Positions 52,764-61,098 of a DNA stretch of 64,000 nucleotides are shown here, in pieces (within the stretch, counting starts at the first letter, position 1; each line of letters starts with the position of its first letter). A program made the translations under genes and the position numbers. Source of the stretch: Oleispirillum sp963668495 (GTDB lineage: Bacteria; Pseudomonadota; Alphaproteobacteria; Rhodospirillales; Rhodospirillaceae); the NCBI GenBank assembly GCA_963668495.1, contig OY764545.1, forward strand, positions 2,356,001 to 2,420,000, written 5' to 3'. Under the pieces are notes generated by a model that was not told the DNA's origin, made no database searches, and worked only from the letters and a program-made list of their open reading frames with translations.

Positions 52764-53672
52764 TCAGGCACGCGTAAACATGGTGACTTCTGGTGCATTG
52801 GGCCCCATCGCCTCGACGCTTTCTTTCAGCGCCTTGGAAATTTTACCAAACGCGCGGCTTTCAATCTGACGAACACGTTCGCGGCTAATGCCATACGACT
52901 TGCCGATTTCCTCAAGGGTGAGAGGATCGTCTTCCAAACGACGCAGGCGAATAATTTCAGCCTCGCGCGGCGACAAATCCTTCATAGCATCGGCGATCAT
53001 CGTCCGGGCCAAGCTAGCCTCTTGCCGTTCAACAAACAGATCTTCCTGATTGTCACGATCATCAACCAGCATATCAATGCGGTCCACACCAACATCTTCG
53101 CCAACCGGCGCATTCAAGGTTGAATCCACGCGGGACAAGCGGCGGTTCATGCTGACAACTTCGTCTTCAGGCACGTCCAAATCGGTAGCAATTTGCTTAA
53201 CCGCGGACTGCTCCATATCGCCTTCATCATAGAGGCCAAGCGCAGCCTTGGCACGACGCAGGTTAAAGAACAGCTTTTTCTGAGCCGCAACCGTCCCGAT
53301 TTTTACCATGGACCAGCTGCTCAAGATGTATTCGTTGATTGCGGCCTTAATCCACCACATGGCGTAGGTGGACAGACGGAAACCTTTATCCGGGTCAAAT
53401 TTCTTGACGGCACGCATCAACCCGACATTTCCTTCGGAAATCAGATCGGCAACCGGCAGCCCATAGTGGCGATACCCCATGGCGATCTTTGCCACGAGAC
53501 GCAAATGGCTTGTCACCAACCGATGGGCAGCATCAATAGTGCCATGTTCGACGTAATCACGGGATAACTTCTGTTCTTCTTCAACAGACAACACAGGGAA
53601 TTCACGGATCGCCTGCAAATAGCCTTGCAGTCCGCGTTCACCAGTTACAGCAGGTAAATTAATCGTCGCCAT
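52764..53672 (-). CDS. rpoH: RNA polymerase sigma factor RpoH (sigma-32)
   Basis: A 302-residue protein from ATG 53672 (GGAG 9 bp upstream; an in-frame TTG lies two codons earlier). Region 2 has SHLRLVAKIAMGYRHYGLPVADL followed by EGNVGLMRAVKKFDP and GFRLSTYAMWWIKAAINEYIL. The RpoH box reads QKKLFFNLRR (about residues 130-140). Region 4 has DPLTLEEIGKSYGISRERVRQIE near residues 250-272. It directs heat-shock gene transcription. Many alphaproteobacteria carry more than one rpoH; only this one is in the window. It is monocistronic, with a clean terminator. Confidence 0.95.
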   Translation of the reverse strand: MATINLPAVTGERGLQGYLQAIREFPVLSVEEEQKLSRDYVEHGTIDAAHRLVTSHLRLVAKIAMGYRHYGLPVADLISEGNVGLMRAVKKFDPDKGFRLSTYAMWWIKAAINEYILSSWSMVKIGTVAAQKKLFFNLRRAKAALGLYDEGDMEQSAVKQIATDLDVPEDEVVSMNRRLSRVDSTLNAPVGEDVGVDRIDMLVDDRDNQEDLFVERQEASLARTMIADAMKDLSPREAEIIRLRRLEDDPLTLEEIGKSYGISRERVRQIESRAFGKISKALKESVEAMGPNAPEVTMFTRA

Positions 53673-54151
53673 AACCAAAAGCTCCTTAGCAAAAAGGTGG
53701 ACGCTTTTCTTGTCGTCAGATTTCAGTCTGTGACTGAACGTCTGACCCCGGCACCCTCGTTAAAGCGAATTCAGAGGAACCGGGCGTTAAATTGCGGCTA
53801 GTACACTACGTAGCCGCTGTCGCTGGCGAGCGGTCGACAGATTTTCAAGGTGTTCATCACATCCTCCATAGAGCAATATGAGTTTTCATCGTTCTATCCA
53901 GTTGCAACATACACACCGGATACATCAGCCCGCAAAGCAGCACTGATCTAATCAAAATACATCATAACACGGTTTAGACAAGACCAACTTGACAATTTGG
54001 TTATGAGATCACCTTCACACTTTACTGCACTTTACCCAACCACGACAATCGAACCTGCGTCTTCAAGCTTGACTTGTCACACCGCTAAAACCATGAAAGG
54101 CTAAATCGTCGCGCGATGATTTGGCCTTCACATCAACACCGGGGTTACCGC
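53673..54151. other. Intergenic region between divergent rpoH and cytochrome c genes
   Basis: There are 479 bases with no gene. Possible promoter elements are present in both directions (for example TTGACA at 53989-53994 on plus, and TTGTCT with TATTTT 16 bp later on minus around 53950-53980), but I do not trust any one of them. Confidence 0.4.
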
Positions 54152-54565
54152 ATGTCTCCATTGTCTTATGCCATACCTGCAGCGTTGGGTATTATGACCT
54201 GCATCACATCCGTTCCAGCTTCTGCTGAAATGGCAAAGCCACCCAAAGCCATCCGGCTGTGCATAGCTTGCCATACATTCAACAAAGGCGAACCGGCTAA
54301 AATCGGGCCTAATCTCTATGGAATTTATGGAAAAAACGCTGCATCCAACCCGTCGTATACGAAATATGGCGACAGCATGAAACAGGCGGGGCAGCAAGGT
54401 TTGGTCTGGGATGACCAAACCTTGGACGCATACATGAAAAACCCGATCAAGTTCCTTAAGAACTCGACCGGGGAGAAACGCGTCAAAACCAGCATGATCA
54501 CCCGCGCACAAAAAGCCGAAGACCGTGCCGCAATTATTAACTACCTAAAAACCCTGAAAGATTAG
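54152..54565 (+). CDS. Class I cytochrome c
   Basis: A 137-residue periplasmic protein from ATG 54152. A signal peptide (SYAIPAALGIMTCITSVPASA) ends near residue 25. The heme site is CIACH (C37, C40, H41). KIGPNLYGIYGK follows, as in cytochrome c2/c550, and the distal ligand Met is in KTSMI near residue 115. The C-terminal helix is AEDRAAIINYLKTL. One heme. The family carries electrons between membrane complexes. No oxidase genes are close. Confidence 0.87.
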   Translation: MSPLSYAIPAALGIMTCITSVPASAEMAKPPKAIRLCIACHTFNKGEPAKIGPNLYGIYGKNAASNPSYTKYGDSMKQAGQQGLVWDDQTLDAYMKNPIKFLKNSTGEKRVKTSMITRAQKAEDRAAIINYLKTLKD

Positions 54566-54568
54566 ATT

Positions 54569-56380
54569 TCAGTTTGCCAAGTCTTCGCGCAGCATCTCCA
54601 GCTCCAACCAGCGGTCTTCTGCTGAGGCGATGTCAGCGGCAATCTTATCCAGCTTGGCGGATAGGCCTGCAAATTCATCTGGGTTCTTTGCAAATAGATC
54701 AGGGTCACCCAGTTTGGCTTCTACCGATTTTTGTTCTGCCTCCAAATCAGCGATTTTCTGAGGCAGAAGCTCCCAATCCCTTTGATCTTTGTAACTGAGC
54801 TTGGTCTGTTTTTTAGGCGCCCGTGCATCAGCAGGTTTTTTTCTGATGCTGACGGTAACCTCATCCTGCACCGGGCTTGCTGCGTCACGGGCTAACTCTT
54901 GCTGACGGCGATAATCGGTAAAGCCACCCACATACTCACCGACCAGGCCGTCCCCTTCCAATGCCCACGTTGATGTCACGACCCGGTCAAGAAAATCACG
55001 ATCATGGCTCACCACAATCACGGTGCCGGAATAATCAGCCAGCGTTTCTTGCAACAAATCCAATGTTTCCATGTCCAGATCGTTGGTTGGCTCATCCAAA
55101 ATCAGAAAATTGGACGGCTTCGCCAGTGCCATTGCCAACAGCAAACGGTTACGCTCACCGCCGGACAAAGACCCAACAGGACTGCGCGCCTGTGCATCGT
55201 CAAACAAGAAGTCCCGCATATAGGACACAACATGCCGTGGGCGATCCTGCACCATGACTTGATCGCCGCCTTTGGGACACAAAGTCTCCCAAACCGTCGC
55301 ATCGGGATTCAGCGCATCCCGCCCCTGATCCAAATAGACTGTCGTCAAATTTGTCCCCAGACGAACCATCCCGGTTTTGGGTTGCAAAACCCCCATCAAA
55401 ATCTTTAACAGGGTTGACTTGCCGGCACCATTTGCCCCAACCACACCAACTCGATCACCGCGTAGTACACGCAATGATGTTGGTTTAATGATTTCTACAC
55501 CGTCCCATTCATAGGAAATGTCCGTTGCCTCAAGCACCAGTTTGCCGGACGCACCGCCACTGTCGGCTGTCATCTTGACTTTGCCAATTTGACTCCGCTG
55601 TTCAGCCCGTTCTTGACGAAGCCCAGCCAAAGCCCGCAGCCGCCCCTGATTACGCTTACGACGAGCGGATATCCCTTCCCGCGACCACGCAGTCTCTACG
55701 GCAATTTTCTTGTCCAGCTTTGCGCGTTCAACCGCTTCTTTTTCCAGAACCTCTTCCGCCCAGGTATCAAATTCGGCAAAACCTTTGTCCAGACGCCGGG
55801 CTACACCGCGGTCAAGCCAGACCACTTGCCGGGTCAATCGGTTCAAAAACGATCTATCGTGACTGATAACCACTAACCCACCGGCGAAGCTGCCCAATCG
55901 TGTTTCAAGCCATTCAATTGTCGGCAAATCCAAATGGTTGGTCGGCTCATCCAAAAGCAAAACATCAGGCTCACTGACCAAGGCCTGAGCAATGGCAACA
56001 CGACGGGCTTCACCACCGGACAATGCCGACGGGTTGGCGGACAAGTCAAAATTCAGTTCATCCGCCAGAATTTCGACCCGAAACATTTCGGTTTCGTCTT
56101 GCAATCCGGCAGCGACTGCCTCGGCAACTGTTGGAAATTGGCTGAGATCAGGTTCCTGCGGCAAATAGGCGAGGCGCGCACCCGGTTGCACAAAGCGCTC
56201 GCCATCATCGGGATGAATTAACCCGGCGGCGACTTTTAACAGTGTGGATTTACCCGTACCATTTCGCCCAACAAGGCAAATACGATCACCCTGTGATACG
56301 GCCATTTCCGTACCGTCAAACAACACCTTGGTGCCAAATCGCAATGAAAGGTCTTTCAGGTACAATACGGGCGGTGCCAA
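54569..56380 (-). CDS. ABC-F family ATPase (Uup type)
   Basis: A 603-residue protein. I choose TTG 56380 (AAGGA 6 bp upstream) because LYLKDLSLRFGTKVLFDG, the usual ABC-F start, follows directly; the frame is open further upstream without family similarity. Two ABC modules: Walker A GRNGTGKST (about residues 36-44) and GANGAGKST (about 315-323), signatures LSGGEARR and LSGGERNR, and Walker B LLLDEPTNHLD and LILDEPTNDLD. The linker between them is long and charged, and a C-terminal coiled coil (about 535-600) matches Uup. There are no membrane segments. ABC-F proteins act on ribosomes or DNA. The gene is divergent from the btuF-like gene, with about 117 bp between starts. Confidence 0.88.
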   Translation of the reverse strand: MAPPVLYLKDLSLRFGTKVLFDGTEMAVSQGDRICLVGRNGTGKSTLLKVAAGLIHPDDGERFVQPGARLAYLPQEPDLSQFPTVAEAVAAGLQDETEMFRVEILADELNFDLSANPSALSGGEARRVAIAQALVSEPDVLLLDEPTNHLDLPTIEWLETRLGSFAGGLVVISHDRSFLNRLTRQVVWLDRGVARRLDKGFAEFDTWAEEVLEKEAVERAKLDKKIAVETAWSREGISARRKRNQGRLRALAGLRQERAEQRSQIGKVKMTADSGGASGKLVLEATDISYEWDGVEIIKPTSLRVLRGDRVGVVGANGAGKSTLLKILMGVLQPKTGMVRLGTNLTTVYLDQGRDALNPDATVWETLCPKGGDQVMVQDRPRHVVSYMRDFLFDDAQARSPVGSLSGGERNRLLLAMALAKPSNFLILDEPTNDLDMETLDLLQETLADYSGTVIVVSHDRDFLDRVVTSTWALEGDGLVGEYVGGFTDYRRQQELARDAASPVQDEVTVSIRKKPADARAPKKQTKLSYKDQRDWELLPQKIADLEAEQKSVEAKLGDPDLFAKNPDEFAGLSAKLDKIAADIASAEDRWLELEMLREDLAN

Positions 56381-56497
56381 AGTCTTTTCCTTCCAACCAC
56401 TGAGAAATACCAGCCTTGCAATACCCTGACTTGTCCGAAACAGCAACCTCGGGATAGTCTGAAAGCAATCTATTCTTACAAATTGAAAGCCTATATC

Positions 56498-57287
56498 ATG
56501 TCGTCCGCATCCGATTTTCGCATCATATCTTTGGTTCCGAGCCTGACTGATCTGTGTTTCAGCCTTGGCCTTGGTCACGCCGTGATTGGGCGGACTGACT
56601 ACTGCATTTCACCAGCTGAACATATGCCCGGCATTCCGTCTGTCGGAGGCCCGAAAACCGTTGATGCCAAACGTTTCAGTGATCTTAAGCCGACCCACGT
56701 ACTGATTTGCCCCGAGGAGAACAGCAAGGATATCTTGCCCCTTATCAAAAGCTGCAACGCAGTTCCGATACTGGTTCACCCGAAAACACCCGAAGACAAT
56801 CTGGCGATTTTTGACCTCTTTGCCCAAACCTTTCATTGTCATGATAAAGCCAACGAACTCAGCAAAAACCTAAAAGCTGCCTTAACCTTGGCTCAAAACA
56901 TGAAGTCCTCCACCCCTTCTCTATGCGTTCTTCCTCTGATTTGGAAAGAACCATGGATGACGGTCTCTGCGCGCACATATGCGGGAAGCATGCTGGATGC
57001 CGTGGGCATGACCCTGCCTCATACTGGACGATCTTTACCCAACCATTGATGATCTTGGCGCTTTGGCGTCTAAGGTTGATGCCATTGCCCTGACCACGGA
57101 ACCTTACACTTTTACCGAAGCCCATTGCCCAAGCGTACGTGCAGCGTCCGGTTGCCCTCAAGTTTACATCCTCACGGGTGAAGCCCTTGCCTGGTACGGT
57201 AGCTATGCCATTCCCGCATTGCATATTCTTTTGGAGTTCAAAGCGAAACTTCTCGACGCACTGACTGAGGATACCTACATGACATAA
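56498..57287 (+). pseudogene. BtuF-like metal-chelate-binding protein gene, broken by a frameshift
   Basis: Residues 1-180 read IISLVPSLTDLCFSLGLGH..., VIGRTDYCISP and PSVGGPKTVDAKRFSDLKP, the pattern of the BtuF/helical-backbone receptor family (binding proteins for vitamin B12 or iron chelates). There is no signal peptide, so this is a cytoplasmic-type member. In the current frame the protein ends ...RSLPNH* at 57049. Removing one A in CCCAACC (57038-57044) would give LPTIDDLGAL and continue in the frame that runs to 57287 (VDAIALTTEPYTFTEAHC, ILTGEALAWYGSYAIPALH). So one extra base splits the gene. A sequencing or assembly error is possible. The C-terminal part lies in a duplicated block, see the repeat entries. 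Confidence 0.7.
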
Positions 57288-57346
57288 CGGAGTGTTAAAT
57301 GACGTGGAGGGCAACGGTATGACCGAGTCCGAAAAGGCAGTCTTTG
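57046..57346 (+). repeat. First copy of a 298-bp tandem duplication
   Basis: Bases 57046-57346 are identical to 57344-57644 (301 bp, overlapping by TTG). The unit covers the btuF-like C-terminus, the intergenic part and the first nine codons of msrA. Confidence 0.95.
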
Positions 57347-57585
57347 ATGATCTTGGCGCTTTGGCGTCTAAGGTTGATGCCATTGCCCTGACCACGGAAC
57401 CTTACACTTTTACCGAAGCCCATTGCCCAAGCGTACGTGCAGCGTCCGGTTGCCCTCAAGTTTACATCCTCACGGGTGAAGCCCTTGCCTGGTACGGTAG
57501 CTATGCCATTCCCGCATTGCATATTCTTTTGGAGTTCAAAGCGAAACTTCTCGACGCACTGACTGAGGATACCTACATGACATAA
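57319..57585 (+). CDS. Chimeric ORF: msrA start fused to the btuF-like C-terminus
   Basis: An 88-residue open frame created by the tandem duplication. It starts with the msrA ribosome site and first nine codons (MTESEKAVF) and continues in frame into the BtuF-like C-terminus (DDLGALASKVDAIALTTEPY...), ending at TEDTYMT. The 298-bp unit is not a multiple of 3, so the frame here is accidental. It would be translated because the msrA ribosome site (GGAGG) is copied, but a functional product is unlikely. Confidence 0.6.
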   Translation: MTESEKAVFDDLGALASKVDAIALTTEPYTFTEAHCPSVRAASGCPQVYILTGEALAWYGSYAIPALHILLEFKAKLLDALTEDTYMT

Positions 57586-57644
57586 CGGAGTGTTAAATGA
57601 CGTGGAGGGCAACGGTATGACCGAGTCCGAAAAGGCAGTCTTTG
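57344..57644 (+). repeat. Second copy of the 298-bp tandem duplication
   Basis: Identical to 57046-57346. The shared TTG at the junction is the sort of 3-bp microhomology left by slippage or unequal exchange. The identity across 301 bp shows the event is recent. Confidence 0.95.
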
Positions 57645-58093
57645 CAGCCGGGTGTTTCTGGGGCGTTGAAGCGCAGTTCAGAAAAATACATGGAGTAAAA
57701 GATGTGATGGTTGGCTACTGCGGTGGTTCAATCGACCACCCATCCTATCGTCAGGTCTGTTCTGGGACCACTGGGCACGCGGAAGTGGCACAAGTGACCT
57801 TTGACCCGGATCAAGTCAGTTATCGTCAGCTTTTGGATGTCTTTTTTACACTGCATGACCCGACACAGGTTAACCGCCAAGGCCCGGATATTGGGACTCA
57901 ATACCGATCTGCGATTTTCCCCACATCAGGAGAGCAAAAGTCTGCTGCCGAAGCTGCCATAAATGAGCTAACACAGCGCCAGACCTATCCCGCGCCAATT
58001 GCAACCAAAATTGAACCACTACAAAAAGTCTGGCCTGCTGAAGATTATCATCAGGACTATTTGGCCAAAAATCCGGGACGTCGCTGCTTTTGA
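57617..58093 (+). CDS. msrA: Peptide-methionine (S)-S-oxide reductase
   Basis: A 158-residue protein. The catalytic Cys13 is in AAGCFWGVEAQF. The following GVKDVMVGYCGGSIDHPSY and SGTTGHAEVAQVTFDPD (about residues 51-67) and DIGTQYRSAIF are family motifs. The end reads HQDYLAKNPGRRCF; the C-terminal Cys may recycle the sulfenate. It reduces the S-epimer of methionine sulfoxide in proteins or free form. Its start and ribosome site (GGAGG) lie in the second copy of the tandem duplication, so the gene itself is intact. Confidence 0.93.
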   Translation: MTESEKAVFAAGCFWGVEAQFRKIHGVKDVMVGYCGGSIDHPSYRQVCSGTTGHAEVAQVTFDPDQVSYRQLLDVFFTLHDPTQVNRQGPDIGTQYRSAIFPTSGEQKSAAEAAINELTQRQTYPAPIATKIEPLQKVWPAEDYHQDYLAKNPGRRCF

Positions 58094-58114
58094 CGAAATC
58101 AGCCATGTAAGCCC

Positions 58115-58144
58115 ATGGCCTCCATCAATAACGATGGAGGCCAT
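58115..58144. repeat. 12-bp perfect inverted repeat after msrA
   Basis: ATGGCCTCCATC, loop AATAAC, GATGGAGGCCAT. No T run follows on either strand, so termination is uncertain. It sits between convergent genes. Confidence 0.6.
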
Positions 58145-58173
58145 CAAGGCATATCGCACAAGTACCGTAAGAT

Positions 58174-58677
58174 TTAATGAAGGGTCACACTGCCCTTGAT
58201 CGGCGATACTTCCCAGACCTGAGATGGTTCTGCCATTTTCAACGCATCCTGCAATTCGGCCCAGTCCGGTGATCCACCCAAGCGATCAATTAACTGGTCC
58301 AAAAGGCCAATGACCGTGTGTGCAAATATTCCCTCGTCCTGCGCCACACTATTCAGGACCAAACAGGATTCAGACACATCACGAATAATGGCTGAGGCCT
58401 TCGATGAAGCCAACGTACTGGACGGTAAAGTAACCTTTATCAGATCCGGTCCTTTGACTTTCTCAGCCAAAACCCGGCTGAGAACATGCTCGCGCACGCT
58501 ATCATCAAATGTATGGCCCGCATCCTCCCCGCCCTGCATGACAACGACATCCCTAAGGTGACGCAAACCGGACAGAATCCCGTTTACCGTTGCATCCCGG
58601 CCTGACATACGTTCAACGATCTTAACTGATGCGAGAATCATTTTCTGGATGGCATCTCGCGTGTGGGTCGTAGACAT
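58174..58677 (-). CDS. Hypothetical protein
   Basis: A 167-residue protein from ATG 58677, with GGAGG upstream. It is largely helical, with an acidic-rich stretch and IKVTLPSSTLASSKASAIIRD in the middle and SQVWEVSPIKGSVTLH at the end. There is no signal peptide or transmembrane segment. I do not recognise a family. It is convergent with msrA and divergent from the PAS-GGDEF-EAL gene; neither is clearly linked to it. Confidence 0.65.
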   Translation of the reverse strand: MSTTHTRDAIQKMILASVKIVERMSGRDATVNGILSGLRHLRDVVVMQGGEDAGHTFDDSVREHVLSRVLAEKVKGPDLIKVTLPSSTLASSKASAIIRDVSESCLVLNSVAQDEGIFAHTVIGLLDQLIDRLGGSPDWAELQDALKMAEPSQVWEVSPIKGSVTLH

Positions 58678-58984
58678 AGCCACATCCTCCTGCAAGGGTC
58701 CGCTGTTCGGCCATAGTCTGGCGGGCAAAGCACATAACGGCAAATAGCCCCGGACAAACACACCTCCATTACTTCTATATGGGATGACCTGACCGCCCCG
58801 ACAACACGACAACCCATAAACGCGACAATTATCTAATGACAATTAACCCAGCGTCGCAGATGCATATCTCCCCAAAAATAATTTCTTAAGCGTTGTCAAT
58901 TAATTCGCCCTAAATATAGGATTCCGCCTCAATGCAGGTTATGATGATCAATAAGTATCGGTCCAAACAACATCGCGAGACCTC
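58678..58984. other. Intergenic region upstream of the PAS-GGDEF-EAL gene
   Basis: There are 307 bases with no gene, containing the candidate promoter listed separately. Confidence 0.5.
58893..58920 (+). promoter_or_regulatory. Candidate sigma-70 promoter of the PAS-GGDEF-EAL gene
   Basis: TTGTCA (58893-58898), 16 bp, TATAGG (58915-58920), 65 bp before the ATG. Confidence 0.4.
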
Positions 58985-61096
58985 ATGGAACCGCACGATC
59001 AATCCACGTTGCCCCCGGCAGCCCATACGACAGAACGTGCAACACTGACCGAAGACAGCAGAACCGCAAGCGAATTGTCCATTGCCGGTTCCCAAGGCTT
59101 GCAACTTCTGGACCGAATCGGTAAGGCATTTTTCTGCATCAGCCTTGGCTCGCCACAGGTCATTTTGGACGCCAGCCATAAAGGCGCTGAACTGGTTGGC
59201 ACGCTGCCAAATGCCATGATTGGCGCAGCCCCCAACCTGTTTTTTCCGGATGGTGTCACAAAATGTCTACAGGAAACCCCGGGCACACCGGGACTTCCAC
59301 CACGGGTTATGGAAACCATGTTATCGACCCCCGAAACACCGGAACGATACGTGGAATGGACCCTGCATGCGATGACAGAAAACGACATTGCATTCCTGTT
59401 GTTGGAAGCCCGTGATATTTCTGCGCGCAAATATAATGAAAACAACCTGAAAAACCTGTCTCGCGCCGTGGAACAAAGCCCCGTCGTGGTCATGATTACC
59501 GATGTCAATGGCGTCATTGAATATGTGAACCCACGTTTTTGTCAGGTTACCGGATACACACTGGAAGAAACCATTGGCAACACACCCAGCATGCTGAAAT
59601 CGGGCTTCACATCTCCAATCCAGTACAAAGACTTGTGGCAGACCATTATTGCAGGGCAGGAATGGCGGGGCGAGTTCCTGAACCGTAAAAAGAATGGCGA
59701 GTTGTTTTGGGAACATATTTCCATTTCCCCCATTCGGCGGGAAGACGGTGAAATCTCACGTTTTATTGCGGTTAAGGAAGATATCTCTGTCCGTAAAGAA
59801 CACGAAAAACGCATTTTGTACCAAGCCCATTATGATGAACTGACAAAACTTCCGAACCGCATTCTGGTCACCGACCGCCTAAGTCAGGCTCTAACCCGCG
59901 CCAGCCGTAATAATGCCTGTGTGGGGATCGCGTTTATTGACTTGGACGGCTTCAAAAAAGTCAACGACACCCTTGGGCACACCTATGGTGATGATTTGTT
60001 GCGTCAGGCCGCACGACGTTTGATGACCTGCATTCGTGCCAGCGATACAGTCGGCCGCCTTGGCGGTGATGAATTTCTGGTCATCATTCCCGATCTGAAT
60101 AACAAGGATCATGCGCGGATTGTCACCAACAACATCCTAAAAGCGTTCGAAAAACCGTTTGCAATTTTGGCTCATTCCATCACCACAACCGCATCCATTG
60201 GCTTGACCATCTATCCTGATGATGGAAAAGAACTGGAAATCCTGATGCGGAATGCCGATGCCGCCATGTATAGCGCAAAAGAATGCGGCAGAAATTATTG
60301 CAGTTCATTCCATCCATCCATGAACGAAAATGCCATGCGTCGCCTGCGCATGGAATCTCTGCTTAGCGGGGCATTGACCCGTGAGGAAATGCATCTGGTC
60401 TACCAGCCTCAAGTCAACACCATAACTCAGGATTTGGTCGGCGCAGAGGCCTTACTCCGTTGGAATTGCCCGGAACTTGGCCCGGTCAACCCATTTGAAT
60501 TTATCAAAATGGCAGAAGACACCGGAATGATTGAGCCAATTGGCAAATTCGTTCTGGAATCCGCCTGTGCGCAACTTGCCCAGTGGCGAGATCGACTGCC
60601 GGAAGAATTCCGCATCAGCATCAATGCGTCTCCCAAGCAATTTATGAACGACACCTTTGTCACGGATGTCATGCATATGCTGGAGGTTCATAACCTCCCC
60701 CCGCATATGCTGGAAATTGAAATCACCGAAGGACTCTTTGCCCTAAATTCATCAGATATTGTGGACTACATGAACCGCCTGAGCGCAAAAGGCGTGCGTC
60801 TGGCGGTTGATGACTTCGGCACTGGTTATTCTGCCCTCAGTTATCTTAGGGAATTCCCGGTCAATACCGTAAAAGTCGACCGCTCCTTTATGATCCCCGT
60901 GGGTGAACCTGCTGCGGATTCGCTGGTACGAGCAATCGTAACCATGGGGCATAGCCTTAGCCTTGATGTGGTTGCAGAAGGCGTTGAGACCGAAGATCAA
61001 ATGCGGTTCTTACGCAACATTAATTGTGACATTACCCAAGGGTATTATATCGACAAACCGCTGAGCACCGATGACTTCTGTAAATATCTAAGGTAG
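58985..61096 (+). CDS. PAS-GGDEF-EAL protein (c-di-GMP cyclase/phosphodiesterase)
   Basis: A 703-residue soluble protein. The N-terminal 150 residues look PAS-like (FCISLGSPQVILDASHKG). A clearer PAS domain (about 155-275) has VVVMITDVNGVIEYVNPRFCQVTGYTLEE. The GGDEF domain (about 285-440) contains FIDLDGFKKVNDTLGH and RLGGDEFLVII, so the active site is intact. The EAL domain (about 455-700) has GAEALLRW, SINASPKQF, EITEGLF, DDFGTGYSALSYL and VAEGVETEDQ, all needed for catalysis. So both activities are possible; one may be dominant or regulatory. There are no transmembrane segments. The next gene (Na/Pi) starts 2 bp after the stop, so the two are in one operon. Confidence 0.92.
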   Translation: MEPHDQSTLPPAAHTTERATLTEDSRTASELSIAGSQGLQLLDRIGKAFFCISLGSPQVILDASHKGAELVGTLPNAMIGAAPNLFFPDGVTKCLQETPGTPGLPPRVMETMLSTPETPERYVEWTLHAMTENDIAFLLLEARDISARKYNENNLKNLSRAVEQSPVVVMITDVNGVIEYVNPRFCQVTGYTLEETIGNTPSMLKSGFTSPIQYKDLWQTIIAGQEWRGEFLNRKKNGELFWEHISISPIRREDGEISRFIAVKEDISVRKEHEKRILYQAHYDELTKLPNRILVTDRLSQALTRASRNNACVGIAFIDLDGFKKVNDTLGHTYGDDLLRQAARRLMTCIRASDTVGRLGGDEFLVIIPDLNNKDHARIVTNNILKAFEKPFAILAHSITTTASIGLTIYPDDGKELEILMRNADAAMYSAKECGRNYCSSFHPSMNENAMRRLRMESLLSGALTREEMHLVYQPQVNTITQDLVGAEALLRWNCPELGPVNPFEFIKMAEDTGMIEPIGKFVLESACAQLAQWRDRLPEEFRISINASPKQFMNDTFVTDVMHMLEVHNLPPHMLEIEITEGLFALNSSDIVDYMNRLSAKGVRLAVDDFGTGYSALSYLREFPVNTVKVDRSFMIPVGEPAADSLVRAIVTMGHSLSLDVVAEGVETEDQMRFLRNINCDITQGYYIDKPLSTDDFCKYLR

Positions 61097-61098
61097 AA

